Positions 17,018 to 26,548 of a stretch of 64,000 nucleotides of DNA are shown piece after piece (the stretch's first letter is position 1; each line of letters begins with the position of its first letter). Origin of the DNA: Candidatus Pantoea varia (GTDB lineage: Bacteria; Pseudomonadota; Gammaproteobacteria; Enterobacterales; Enterobacteriaceae); NCBI RefSeq assembly GCF_900115075.1, contig NZ_FOVG01000004.1:248001-312000 (forward strand), read 5' to 3'. The position numbers and the translations under genes were made by a program. Under the pieces are notes generated by a model. That model was not told the origin of the DNA. It was given only the letters and a program-made list of their open reading frames with translations, and made no database searches.

Positions 17018-19381
17018 CTATTCCAGCCGGTAACTCGCCGCTTTCTCGCCATTCACCCACAGCTCACGACGGTCACCTTCAGGCAGTAACAGCGCGATCT
17101 CCCGCCAGGCGGGCTGGTAATCTCCGCGTTTTTCCACCGTCAGGTCGATTCGGCTAGCGCTGCTACACAATGTCCAGCTCAGCCACAACGCATTGCCCTG
17201 CTGCCAGCCATGGCTTTCGCCATCGTCGTCAAACATTTCGCCCCGAGTAGTTACGCCTTCCGGTGCCGGCCATAGCTGCCACTGCCGCACCGTGTCGCGG
17301 CGCGCGTCCGTCGTGGTTTCACTTTCGCCCAGCGGGATCACCGCACCGGCCCGCACCAGCAATGGCAGCCGATCCAGCGGTGCATCCAGCGTGATGGTCT
17401 CGCCCCCTGCAAACGCCTTGCCGCTGTGCCAGTCATACCAGCCGCCGCGGTTACGTGGCAGATAGACTTCACGACTCCGCGCGCCCTGCTCTACGACGCT
17501 GGCAACCAGCAGATCGCGTCCCAGCATAAAGTCATCACACTCCTGATACGTCTGCGGATCCTGCTCATGATCGAGGAAGGTCGGACGCAGCATCGGCTCA
17601 TCTTCCACGCTGGCCTGCCACGCCAGGTTATAAAGGTAAGGCATCAGACGATAGCGCAGCCGGATCGCCTCGCGGATCATCGGCGTGACTTCCGCATACA
17701 TCCACGGCTCGTTCACCGTGTGATCGTCATTCCACGAGTGGATGGTAAAGCGTGGATGCATCACGCCATTCTGAACCCAGCGCACAAACAGCTCGGCATC
17801 CGGCTTATCGCCTGAGAAGCCGCCGACATCATGTCCGATATTAAACAGCCCGGACAGGCTCATTCCCAGCCCCATGCGGATGTTGTAACGCAGGGTCTGC
17901 CAGCTGGTGCGGTTATCGCCGCTCCAGGTCTGCACATAGCGCTGCATTCCGGCGCAGCCGGAACGGGAGATCAGATAAGGACGTTTCTCTGGTGCAAACT
18001 GCTGCTGCGCTTCCATTGAGGCGCGCATCATCAGCAACGGCATCACCGGACGGATATGCTTGATGGCGATTGACTGACCGAAACCGTGACAACGCGCTTC
18101 GCCATCCCACACCTCATATTCGTTGTTGTCGTTCCAGGTGGAATCGATGCCCTTTTCCAGCAACTGCTGAGTAACATTCTCCTGCCACCAGCGCACCGCC
18201 TGCGGATGGGTGAAATCGAGGTGCGATCCCTCATCATCCCAGAACACCGAACGCTCAGGACGATCCTGCTCAGAGTCGCGAATAAACAACCCCTGTGATG
18301 CGACTTCCTGATAACGCGGGTGATCCTGCAGCAGACAGGGCTTGATGTTGGCCGCCAGCTTCATTCCGGCACGATGAAATGCGTCGCTCAGCGCATTGGG
18401 ATTCGGGACTTTGTCGTAGTTCCAGTTGAACACGTAGCGCTTGTTATTAATCGAGGTGTAACCGGATGAGAGCTGGAACGAGTCGCAGGGAATTTCATGC
18501 TCGCGACACAGACGGATAAAGGATTGCAGCTGTTGCTGTGCGTCCGGCGCGTCGGTGTAGTGCATGGTAGAACCGCTGTACCCCAGGCTCCACTTCGGCT
18601 GAAACAGCGTGCGTCCGGTCAGGCGCACAAAGGCTTTGGTCACGTCGAGCAGCGTCGGGCCGAGCATCATGTAGTAATCGAGATCGCCCGCCTCGGCGCG
18701 GTAACGGCGATAAGGCAGATGGTAGTTATCCAGCTCATTCCCCAGATCGAGCCAGCTGCTGCTGAGGTTGTCATAGAACAGGCCGAAGCTGACGCCATCG
18801 CGCTGCGTCAGGGTAAACGGAATATGTTTGTAGAGCGGATCGGTGCTGGCGGCGTTGTAGCCCATGGCGTCGAGATTACGCATCTCAAAACGACGGTTAA
18901 CCCGGTTTAGGTCGCCACTCTTCTCGCCCAGACCATACACCCGATCCTGCGGCTGACGACGCTGATAGTGCTCGACTCCATCACCGTGCGCATTCAACAG
19001 ATAGGCACCGGTGTGGCGATCGGCGGTCAGCGGCTGCCAGCTCTCTCCATCAAATTGCTCCCAGCTCAGGCAGAGCGGCTGATGCACCGTGACCCGCAGC
19101 TGTTGCGTGCTGATGCGCAGTTGCTGCGCATCGTGCTCCACCTGAAACGCGGGCAGCGTAAAGCCATCCAGCGCCTCGCGGTCACGTCCCTCCCAGGGCA
19201 CATCCTGGCCGGGCGCAATGCTCCAGGTGCGGTTCAGCGCCAGCTCACCGTCGCGTTTCAGCAGCACGCGCATCAGCTTCTCTTCCAGGATATAAAGCCG
19301 CAGGAAATGACGCGCTTCGACCTTGAGTTCAACAAAGTGATCGGCCTGCTGATGCAGCGTCCAGTTCTTCAGAGTTTTCAT
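17018..19381 (-). CDS. Glycoside hydrolase family 31 alpha-glycosidase
   Basis: The 787-residue protein has a GH31 (beta/alpha)8 barrel at about 245-600 with N- and C-terminal beta domains. The nucleophile motif reads STWNDNNEYE (Asp418) and the acid/base region WSGDN (Asp489), followed by GLFNIGHDVGGFSG. This is closer to the alpha-glucosidase branch than to the alpha-xylosidase YicI. There is no signal peptide, so it acts in the cytoplasm on an imported alpha-glycoside. It lies 10 bp after an MFS transporter gene in the same operon, with a LacI-type regulator divergent. The sugar is unknown; alpha-glucosidase or alpha-xylosidase activity are both possible. Confidence 0.88.
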   Translation of the reverse strand: MKTLKNWTLHQQADHFVELKVEARHFLRLYILEEKLMRVLLKRDGELALNRTWSIAPGQDVPWEGRDREALDGFTLPAFQVEHDAQQLRISTQQLRVTVHQPLCLSWEQFDGESWQPLTADRHTGAYLLNAHGDGVEHYQRRQPQDRVYGLGEKSGDLNRVNRRFEMRNLDAMGYNAASTDPLYKHIPFTLTQRDGVSFGLFYDNLSSSWLDLGNELDNYHLPYRRYRAEAGDLDYYMMLGPTLLDVTKAFVRLTGRTLFQPKWSLGYSGSTMHYTDAPDAQQQLQSFIRLCREHEIPCDSFQLSSGYTSINNKRYVFNWNYDKVPNPNALSDAFHRAGMKLAANIKPCLLQDHPRYQEVASQGLFIRDSEQDRPERSVFWDDEGSHLDFTHPQAVRWWQENVTQQLLEKGIDSTWNDNNEYEVWDGEARCHGFGQSIAIKHIRPVMPLLMMRASMEAQQQFAPEKRPYLISRSGCAGMQRYVQTWSGDNRTSWQTLRYNIRMGLGMSLSGLFNIGHDVGGFSGDKPDAELFVRWVQNGVMHPRFTIHSWNDDHTVNEPWMYAEVTPMIREAIRLRYRLMPYLYNLAWQASVEDEPMLRPTFLDHEQDPQTYQECDDFMLGRDLLVASVVEQGARSREVYLPRNRGGWYDWHSGKAFAGGETITLDAPLDRLPLLVRAGAVIPLGESETTTDARRDTVRQWQLWPAPEGVTTRGEMFDDDGESHGWQQGNALWLSWTLCSSASRIDLTVEKRGDYQPAWREIALLLPEGDRRELWVNGEKAASYRLE

Positions 19382-19391
19382 CGCGATATCC

Positions 19392-20702
19392 TTATGGGTT
19401 AGCAGGGCGCTGGCGGCGTTCGGCGATCAGCATTACCAGGAAAACGGCACCAATCAGGTCAAAGAAGCCCATCGCCACAAACAGCGGATTGAAGCCGATG
19501 GTATCGGCGGTGACACCAATAATCAGCGAGAAGATAAAGCTGGCGATCCAGGCGCAGGAACCGCGCATGCCGTTGACTGTGGCCATCTGGCGGCGATCAA
19601 AGCGCTCTACCACCAGCGCGCTCAGCATGCAGGAGATCACCTGATGACCAAAGCCACCGACGGAGATCAGGGCGATAGCCAGCCAGAGATCTTTCACCAG
19701 CGTCATCAGCGCCAGCGAGACCATCAGCAGTGCACCGGTCACCGAGCTGGCGACAATGGAATTGACGCGGGTGAGACCAAACCAGCGCACATAGATTTTG
19801 GTGAGATAGCCGCTGGCGACGCTGCCGAGGTCGGCGGCCAGGAATGGCAGCCAGGCGAACATCACGATCTGCTTGAGATCCATGCCGCGCTCGTTGGCAA
19901 GATAGAGCGGCACCCAGAAGCTCAGCACCGCCCAGGCCGGTTCGGCCAGAAATGCCGGAATAGCAATGCCGTAGAATTTCTTCTCTTTACCAATCACTTT
20001 CAGCGCGGTAAAGAACGGCAGTTTTTCACCTATCGCTTCGTTGTCCTGATTAATAAAGGCGCGCTCTTCATCAGAGAGACGAGGATGGGTTTCCGGCGAG
20101 TGATAGCCCCACCACCAGAGTCCTACCCACAGCAGACCCAGGCCGCCGGTCAGCAGAAAGGCGCCCTGCCAGCCAAAGGTAATGTGCGCGACATAGATAA
20201 TCGGCGGAGCCAGCATGGCACCAATCGAAAAGCCAACGCCCGCCCAGCCTGCGGCGACCGGGCGCTCCTTTTTCGGAAACCAGTCACCAATCGCTTTGGC
20301 GTTAGCGGGCGTGGCTGCTGCTTCCGATGCACCCATCACAAAACGCAGCAGCGCCAGATGCAGCCAGCTTCCTGCACCGGCGTGCAGCAGACAGGTCAGC
20401 GACCAGATCAGCGCGCAGATCAGGAAGCCCATCTTCAGTCCGATGACATCGATCAGCCAGCCGCAGAGGGGCTGAAACAGGGTGTAGGCCAGCTGAAACG
20501 CGGCGACGACCCAGGAGTACTGCTCGGTACTCATATGCAGGCTGTTTTTCAGTTCCGGAGCCAGAATGCCGAGCGAGTTGCGGGTGATGTAGTTGACGGT
20601 GACACCCAGCAGGAACATTCCCAGCATCCACCAGCGTAAATTTTTAATCACGCGCACCGTGCGTGATGCACTGATGGGTTTCGTTGTTGTTTCGAGGCTC
20701 AT
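19392..20702 (-). CDS. MFS transporter (anion:cation symporter-like)
   Basis: The 436-residue protein has about 12 membrane segments and the MFS motif region after helix 2 (CGWLIDVIGLKMGF). It resembles the ExuT/hexuronate branch (anion:cation symporter family) in NYITRNSLGILAPEL and in SEAAATPANAKAIGDWFPKKER. The ATG at 20702 is preceded by AGGAG at good spacing; a start at 20723 lies upstream of that site. It is transcribed with the GH31 gene, so it probably imports that enzyme's substrate, perhaps a glycoside carrying an acidic group. No substrate can be named from sequence. Confidence 0.85.
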   Translation of the reverse strand: MSLETTTKPISASRTVRVIKNLRWWMLGMFLLGVTVNYITRNSLGILAPELKNSLHMSTEQYSWVVAAFQLAYTLFQPLCGWLIDVIGLKMGFLICALIWSLTCLLHAGAGSWLHLALLRFVMGASEAAATPANAKAIGDWFPKKERPVAAGWAGVGFSIGAMLAPPIIYVAHITFGWQGAFLLTGGLGLLWVGLWWWGYHSPETHPRLSDEERAFINQDNEAIGEKLPFFTALKVIGKEKKFYGIAIPAFLAEPAWAVLSFWVPLYLANERGMDLKQIVMFAWLPFLAADLGSVASGYLTKIYVRWFGLTRVNSIVASSVTGALLMVSLALMTLVKDLWLAIALISVGGFGHQVISCMLSALVVERFDRRQMATVNGMRGSCAWIASFIFSLIIGVTADTIGFNPLFVAMGFFDLIGAVFLVMLIAERRQRPANP

Positions 20703-20925
20703 TGTGCCACTCCTGATTACCATTGATGACGCACACCGCCAGCAGGCGTACCGCGTGTCCTTTTCATGAACTTAGAAAAGTGCGAAACGTGGGTACAGCC
20801 ACTTTTTTGCAACGCTTTTCATGGCAGGCTGGATCCCGGCAGAAAATGGCTCTGAAACGCTTATCTGACGCGATTCAGCAGGCTATGAAAAATTTTTCAT
20901 CAGCAGATTTGAAGGCGATCACAGA
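20703..20925. promoter_or_regulatory. Divergent control region of the GH31 cassette
   Basis: The 223-bp gap separates the MFS and LacI genes. CTTTTCATG occurs twice (20760-20768 and 20815-20823) and AACGCTT twice (20811-20817 and 20856-20862). A near-palindrome CTGAAACGC/GCGATTCAG spans 20852-20878. AACG-type half sites are typical of LacI-family operators, so these are candidate sites for the adjacent regulator. Confidence 0.4.
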
Positions 20926-21990
20926 ATGAAACAAAGGCTGAAAGTGGGTGAAATAGCGGCTCTGAGCGGGGTCTCGATCAGCACGGTTTCGCGTGTGCTG
21001 GCGGGTAAAGCGAATACCCGGCCCGCTACCCGCGACAAAGTGCTGGCGGTGGCGCAGCAGCAGGGTGTGCTGAACAACCTGCACAGCGGTCGCCTGCTGC
21101 TGAATAACCTGATGGTTTTTGCCCCGCCCCGAGCCTTCGATGTGCGCAGTGACATCTTCTACTACAAGGTGATTCAGGGGATCAGCCAGGCGGTGGAGCC
21201 GCATGAGGTGCGGCTGCGCTACTGCCCGCTGGAAGAGGTGGAAAGTGATGCAGCGCTGTTTATCGATAAGATGCAGCAGACCGAAGCGGCGCTCCTGATC
21301 GGCATTGATGATGAGCATATTCATCAACTGGCGGCGGAGATGAACAAACCCTGCGTGCTGATTAACGCCCGCGATCGCCGTATGCGCCTGCCGTCGGTCT
21401 CCCCCCATCATCAGCTGATTGGCGAATTTTCAGCGCGCTATCTGTTTGAGCAGGGACACCGGCAGATCCTGTCGCTGCACTGTCTGCGCCGCTACACCAT
21501 GGAGCAACGCCTGCAGGGCGTCCGTGACGCCTGGCACGCGATGAATCTGCGCTTTGACAGCCGCCAGCATCTGCTGACCCTGAACAGCTTCAGCAGCAAT
21601 GAGGCGGCGGAGCGGCTGGGGGAATATCTGCGCCACTGCCCGGATGCACTGCGCCCCACCGCGATTCTCGCCAGCGGAGATTACATTGCCGCAGGTGCCG
21701 TTACAGCGCTGGAGCAGGCCGGTCTGCGGGTGCCGCAGGATATCTCTGTGATGAGCATGGATGGTTTTAACCTGGCCGCTATCCACGATATTCCGCTGAC
21801 CTCGGTGCAGGTGCCGCGTGATGAGCTGGGCGCTTCAGCAGTGAGAATGCTGCAGGAGATGCGACTGAATCCCGGCACGCCCACCGGCAGCCTGCTGCTG
21901 AATGGCAGGCTGGTGGTACGCGAGTCGGTGCGGCGAATTCGCGATAATCTCAGCCATGCGCCGGTCCAGCAGCATGGCCTCTATGATTAA
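20926..21990 (+). CDS. LacI-family transcriptional regulator
   Basis: The 354-residue protein has an N-terminal LacI helix-turn-helix (about 6-30, GEIAALSGVSISTVSRVLAG) and a periplasmic-binding-protein-like effector domain (about 62-340). The hinge differs from the usual YxPN pattern (TRPATRDKVLAVAQQQGV), so its operator may be unusual. It is divergent from the MFS-GH31 operon and most likely represses it until the imported sugar is present. Its 3' end faces the PAS-GGDEF-EAL gene 11 bp away. Confidence 0.9.
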   Translation: MKQRLKVGEIAALSGVSISTVSRVLAGKANTRPATRDKVLAVAQQQGVLNNLHSGRLLLNNLMVFAPPRAFDVRSDIFYYKVIQGISQAVEPHEVRLRYCPLEEVESDAALFIDKMQQTEAALLIGIDDEHIHQLAAEMNKPCVLINARDRRMRLPSVSPHHQLIGEFSARYLFEQGHRQILSLHCLRRYTMEQRLQGVRDAWHAMNLRFDSRQHLLTLNSFSSNEAAERLGEYLRHCPDALRPTAILASGDYIAAGAVTALEQAGLRVPQDISVMSMDGFNLAAIHDIPLTSVQVPRDELGASAVRMLQEMRLNPGTPTGSLLLNGRLVVRESVRRIRDNLSHAPVQQHGLYD

Positions 21991-22001
21991 GCTGGCGCTG
22001 A

Positions 22002-24851
22002 TTAACCCAGCGTTTTCAGCCGCAGTTCCGACGGCTGAGGCCGTCCGAACAGGAAGCCCTGGAACAGCGTACAGCCCTCATCGCGCAGCTTCGCGAACTG
22101 CTCATCGCTCTCCACCCCTTCGGCGGTAATCTGGATATCCAGACTGCGGCTCATGCCGGTGATGGCGCGGATAATCGCCAGTGCCTCGCGGCTGTCGCCC
22201 ATATCGTTGATAAAGGATTTGTCGATTTTGATTTTGTCGAACGGGAAAGATCGCAGATAGCTCAGCGACGAATAACCGGTGCCGAAATCATCCAGCGCAA
22301 TCTGCACGCCCAGCGCCTTGAGATTTTGCAGGGTACGGATATTACCCAGCGAATCATCCAGCAACACCGATTCGGTGATCTCAACCTCCAGCCGCGCCGG
22401 ATCGAGACCCGACTCCTTCAGCGCACCTTCGACCACCGGCACCAGCGAGCTGTTTTTAAACTGCAGCGGTGAGAGATTGACCGAGACCGACTGCTCCCCT
22501 TCCCAGCTCGCCGCTTCGCGACAGGCTTCGTAGAGTGCAAACGCCCCCAGCATATGAATCAGGCCGGTCTCTTCCGCAATCGGGATGAAGTCGTTGGGCA
22601 TGATCAGCCCACGAATCGGATGATGCCAGCGCATCAGCGCCTCGTAGCCAATGATCGTGCGATGATCGCCGTTGGTGATGGGCTGATAGTAGAGCCGCAG
22701 ATGCCCGCCGCTAATCGCATCGCGCAAATCGTTTTCAATCAGGCGTCGACTGCGCGCCACGTCGTCCATCTCCAGCGTGAAATGCTCATAACGGTTGCGA
22801 CCGTTGCGTTTGGCTTCATACAGCGCCATGTCCGCGCAGCGCAGCAGCTGCTCTGGCGTATTGGTAATGGTGGTGCTGAGCGCAATACCTACGCTCAACC
22901 CGACCGTCAGATTATGGCCTTCCACGTTGACCGGCGGACGAATCGCCTCGATCAGGCGGTGTGCTACCGCGCTTGCCTCATCACTGCTCGCTACCGAAGG
23001 CAGCACGATGGCGAACTCATCGCCGCCGATGCGCGCCAGCGTATCCTGGTCACGCAGCGCGTTGCGCAGACGCTTTGCCACACTGCGCAGCAGCTCATCG
23101 CCAATCTGGTGACCCAGCGCATCGTTCACATTTTTAAAGTTATCAAGATCAAGACAGAGCGCGGCGGTCTGGCGCTGTATCTGACCGGCAGTGCGCAAGG
23201 CTTCACTCAGACGCTGGCGGAACAGAATGCGGTTTGGCAGGCTGGTGAGGTTGTCGTGATGCGCCATATGGTGAATCCGGGCATCGGCGGCGCGCTGATC
23301 GGTGACATCTTCCACCAGCAGCATCAGATAGTTACGGCGCGCATCCTGACCATTAATCGCAGTAGCGCGGGTATGCAGAATGCGTTCGCCGCTGGCGGTC
23401 ATCAGCAACTGCTCGCGCTCATGCATGCCTTCACTGCGCAGCGCAACATCGGCCAGATTATTAAAGTAGTCGCTGAGTTCAGGCGACATGCATTCGTGCG
23501 GGCGCTTGTTGACGATCAGTGATTTGGACAGGCCGAACAGTTGCTGAGTGCGGTCGTTAACCAGCAGAATTTCACGGGTGATAGCATCTTCCACAATCAC
23601 GCAGGAGGGAATGTTGGCGATGATGTTATCGAGGAATCTGGACAGCGCCGTTTTCTGGGTGCTCTGGGCTTCGGCCAGATCACGTGCGCGCAGGATCTGC
23701 TGCTCCTGTTCACGGCGTTCCGTGCGGTCGCGGGTGATCTTGGCGAAGCCGACCAGCTTACCGTCATCATCATGGATGGCGTCGATCACCACATGCGCCC
23801 AGAAAGCGCTGCCATCTTTGCGGTAACGCCAGCCCTCATCTTCAAAGCGGCCGGTTTTCAGCGCGATACCGAGGTTGGCTTCCGGCGTCCGGTTCAGTCG
23901 CTCCTGAGAACTGTAAAACAGCGAGAAGTGCTGACCGACCACTTCGTCCGCTTTGTAACCTTTTGCACGCTGTGCGCCGGCGTTCCAGTTCACCACCACG
24001 CCATCGACGTCGAGCATATAGATGGCGTAATCGGTGACGCCCTCTACCAGCAGACGGAAACGCTGCTCCTGCTCCCGCTGCTCACTGCGGATGCGCTGCT
24101 GTTCGGTGCAGTCGCGGGTGATTTTGGCATAGCCCAGCAGCTTGCCCTGATCGTCGCGGATCGTGTCGATCACCACATGCGCCCAGAAGGCGCTGCCATC
24201 TTTGCGATAGCGCCAGCCCTCATCCTCAAAACGGCCGGTGCGATACGCGGTTTGCAGGTTCTGCTCCGGAACATGATTCAGCCGATCCTGCGCGCTGTAG
24301 AAGCGAGAAAAATGCTGACCGACGATCTCTTCCGCCACATACCCTTTGGCGCGCTGCGCACCAGCGTTCCAGTTCACCACGTTGCCGTCGTGATCGAGCA
24401 TGTAAATAGCGTAATCGGTGACGCCTTCCACCAGCAGACGGAAGCGCGACTCCTGCTCCCGTTCTTTATGCTGCTGTTCCTGTTGCCGGGTACAGTCACG
24501 ACAGATAGCAGCGAATCCGACCAGCTGGGCCGCCTCATTGCGGATCGGATAGATCACCACGTGAGCCCAGAACGTACTGCCATCTTTACGACAGCGCCAG
24601 CCTTCGGTTTCAAACCGTCCGGTGGTCGCTGAAGTATCGAGTTCGCGCTGAAGCTGACCGCGACGGCGATCCTCTTCGTTGTAAAACAGGGCGGCATGCT
24701 GACCAATAATTTCGTCTGGCCTGTAACCCAGGACGTGCAGGCCCCCGCCGTTCCAGCTGGCGACGGTTCCGTCCGGTTTAAGCATGGTGATCGCATAATC
24801 GATCACGCTTTGTACCAGCATGCGATAGATGACATCAGAGTTATTATCCAT
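22002..24851 (-). CDS. Four-PAS GGDEF-EAL c-di-GMP turnover protein
   Basis: The 949-residue protein has four PAS domains (about 7-120, 135-250, 263-378 and 405-520), a GGDEF domain (RIGGDEF, signature 609-613) and an EAL domain (YEALMRW, 737-739; DDFGTGYSSL later). Both catalytic signatures are intact, so it may make and degrade c-di-GMP, gated by signals sensed in the PAS array. PAS 2 and 3 are near-identical internal duplicates and PAS 1 is related. There are no membrane segments, so it is cytoplasmic. It is the first of three c-di-GMP enzymes in the next 10 kb, which end at a pilus operon. Which activity dominates cannot be told from sequence. Confidence 0.93.
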   Translation of the reverse strand: MDNNSDVIYRMLVQSVIDYAITMLKPDGTVASWNGGGLHVLGYRPDEIIGQHAALFYNEEDRRRGQLQRELDTSATTGRFETEGWRCRKDGSTFWAHVVIYPIRNEAAQLVGFAAICRDCTRQQEQQHKEREQESRFRLLVEGVTDYAIYMLDHDGNVVNWNAGAQRAKGYVAEEIVGQHFSRFYSAQDRLNHVPEQNLQTAYRTGRFEDEGWRYRKDGSAFWAHVVIDTIRDDQGKLLGYAKITRDCTEQQRIRSEQREQEQRFRLLVEGVTDYAIYMLDVDGVVVNWNAGAQRAKGYKADEVVGQHFSLFYSSQERLNRTPEANLGIALKTGRFEDEGWRYRKDGSAFWAHVVIDAIHDDDGKLVGFAKITRDRTERREQEQQILRARDLAEAQSTQKTALSRFLDNIIANIPSCVIVEDAITREILLVNDRTQQLFGLSKSLIVNKRPHECMSPELSDYFNNLADVALRSEGMHEREQLLMTASGERILHTRATAINGQDARRNYLMLLVEDVTDQRAADARIHHMAHHDNLTSLPNRILFRQRLSEALRTAGQIQRQTAALCLDLDNFKNVNDALGHQIGDELLRSVAKRLRNALRDQDTLARIGGDEFAIVLPSVASSDEASAVAHRLIEAIRPPVNVEGHNLTVGLSVGIALSTTITNTPEQLLRCADMALYEAKRNGRNRYEHFTLEMDDVARSRRLIENDLRDAISGGHLRLYYQPITNGDHRTIIGYEALMRWHHPIRGLIMPNDFIPIAEETGLIHMLGAFALYEACREAASWEGEQSVSVNLSPLQFKNSSLVPVVEGALKESGLDPARLEVEITESVLLDDSLGNIRTLQNLKALGVQIALDDFGTGYSSLSYLRSFPFDKIKIDKSFINDMGDSREALAIIRAITGMSRSLDIQITAEGVESDEQFAKLRDEGCTLFQGFLFGRPQPSELRLKTLG

Positions 24852-25124
24852 TGTTATTTGCCTGCTGCTCGGTAGCCGGGTAATGGCTTAGGAATGTTCT
24901 TAATAAACTGGCCGAGACTAAAGCGGAAAAGGTCTGCAAACACAAGTGTATTAAGAAGAATAACTAATCTTAGCAGGTGATATATCGGCAGCGGCGGCCA
25001 AATATTCAATGGTATGACAACAGGATTAAGCGAACGGGATTAACGTTTAAGAGAGATTTCAGGGCAGATCGGCAGAAGCGCGAGGCGTGCTCGCGCTTAA
25101 TTATTTCACGACGGGCGCGGGTAT

Positions 25125-25736
25125 TTACAAGTCCATCTGCTGCTGTAAATGCAGCGCGGCAATCGGCTGCCAGATCTCGGTTAATGCGCCCTCTTTGCCA
25201 GTGAACGGATCCTGCGTCGGCAAGGGCACTTTTTTTACCTGCTCCTGGGCCATCTTCAGCTTCTCCGGCTCATCGCGCATCGTTTCTGGCGACATGCCAC
25301 GCGGATAGGCCCCCACCACCATAAAATCTTCGCTGGCGCTGACCTGACGATGGCCGACACCTGCCGGAATCAGCACCGCATCGCCTGCGCGCAGGGTGAC
25401 CATCCGGCCACTGTCGCCGCCAAACAGCACTTCCGCCCAGCCTTCCGCCACGCCCAGCAGTTCATGGGTGTTGGGATGATAATGGGTATAGGGGAAAATC
25501 GGATAGCGCCAGGCGGGCGGCCAGCCGTTTTCTTCGAAGGTTTTTTCAAACCACGTCGCGATCTCCTCTTCTTCCGGCACCACGCGCGGCCAGATAATCA
25601 GAGGTAACGGGTTATTAGGCACGCCACCCGAGGGGATGCCGAGCATAAGATGCTGAGGATTATCAGAGGCCCCGGCCGAGAAGGTTCCCGCAGCAAAGGA
25701 CATCATTAACATCAGACTGGAGGATGAGGCACGCAT
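25125..25736 (-). CDS. Cupin-domain protein (YjlB-like)
   Basis: The 203-residue protein has a single cupin fold at about 80-150. Metal-binding motif 1 is visible as THYHPNTHELLGV and motif 2 as IPAGVGHRQV. A hydrophobic, Ala/Ser-rich N terminus (1-23) looks like a signal peptide, suggesting periplasmic location. The closest family I recognise is the YjlB-type cupins of unknown function. GGAGAA precedes the ATG. It is flanked by large gaps on both sides and appears monocistronic. Function cannot be assigned. Confidence 0.75.
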   Translation of the reverse strand: MRASSSSLMLMMSFAAGTFSAGASDNPQHLMLGIPSGGVPNNPLPLIIWPRVVPEEEEIATWFEKTFEENGWPPAWRYPIFPYTHYHPNTHELLGVAEGWAEVLFGGDSGRMVTLRAGDAVLIPAGVGHRQVSASEDFMVVGAYPRGMSPETMRDEPEKLKMAQEQVKKVPLPTQDPFTGKEGALTEIWQPIAALHLQQQMDL

Positions 25737-26065
25737 ACAGGTTCTCCGTTTTTTCTAAGTGTGGCAAACCTACGGCACAATGCAATGTGCGCCAGACAAC
25801 ACAATTGAGATAATTGACTGATATTGCTGACTAAAGCCAAATGTGTCGTTAACAATATTGCAACGACGTACCTGCGCGGCGGCGGGAAGCGATTCTTACT
25901 GCGGCAAAGTGTTGCAAAATGTCACATGGCCAGGACCGCAACCGCTTCAGGCCGTTTCTCTGGCACGCATTTTCTCAACTGTTATAGAAAAATCGAACCA
26001 ATCTGTTTCTGATATGCTTGACTGTTATCTGTTGTAATAGCTAACAGATGACAGTGAGGTAACCC
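25737..26065. promoter_or_regulatory. Gap before ylaC with a 12-bp inverted repeat
   Basis: This 329-bp A/T-rich region holds the divergent promoters of the cupin gene and ylaC and no gene that I can support. CTGTTATCTGTT (26022-26033) and AACAGATGACAG (26043-26054) are inverted with 11 of 12 positions pairing, around a 9-base loop. They end just before the ylaC ribosome-binding site (GAGGT at 26056). The repeat is either an operator or a leader hairpin affecting translation. Confidence 0.5.
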
Positions 26066-26548
26066 ATGGACGCTATTAAACAAATTCTGATTGATGAGAT
26101 TGCGACGCTCAACCGCGAAGAACGTCGCGACAATTTGCCACGCTTTAGCCTCTCGTTTCTGAAAAACCATCCTGGTCTCTGGGCAGTCATGTACCTCTGC
26201 TATGGGCTGTGCGTGGCGCTGATTTTCACCACCGAGATGCTCGGCTGGCCCGCCTTCTGGTTCGCCACCGTTTTTGTGCTGGTGATGAGCGTGTTGATGC
26301 TGCTGGATATCAACCCGAAATATCGCTTCGAAGATATCGATGCGCTCGATCTGCGCGTCTGCTACAACGGCGAGTGGTATTACGTCCAGCCGGTGCGCGA
26401 ACAGGCTATCTCCCGCATTCTGTCGCTGCCCGAGACGCCGGAGCGGGTGAAAACCGGTATCCAGCGTCTGCTGACGCAAAAAGGGGAAGTGGACTTCTAT
26501 GATGTCTACTACCTGACCTGGGGCCATCAGGAAGCGGCGCGGATTTAA
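26066..26548 (+). CDS. ylaC: Inner-membrane protein YlaC
   Basis: The 160-residue protein matches E. coli YlaC (156 aa): a charged N-terminal region (1-32), two membrane helices (about 38-60 and 64-86) and a C-terminal cytoplasmic domain with RYRFEDIDALDLRVCYNGEWY-like sequence. Function is unknown. GAGGT precedes the ATG. Its stop overlaps the ydcR stop by 4 bp in convergent orientation. Confidence 0.93.
   Translation: MDAIKQILIDEIATLNREERRDNLPRFSLSFLKNHPGLWAVMYLCYGLCVALIFTTEMLGWPAFWFATVFVLVMSVLMLLDINPKYRFEDIDALDLRVCYNGEWYYVQPVREQAISRILSLPETPERVKTGIQRLLTQKGEVDFYDVYYLTWGHQEAARI

Noticed and set aside
19644..20639. 331-codon open frame opposite the MFS transporter
   Set aside because: It is an antisense shadow rich in Gln, Arg and His, with no domain and no start signal.
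22554..24632. Two long open frames opposite the PAS-GGDEF-EAL gene
   Set aside because: They mirror the repeated PAS units of the real gene, so the apparent repeats in them are a by-product.
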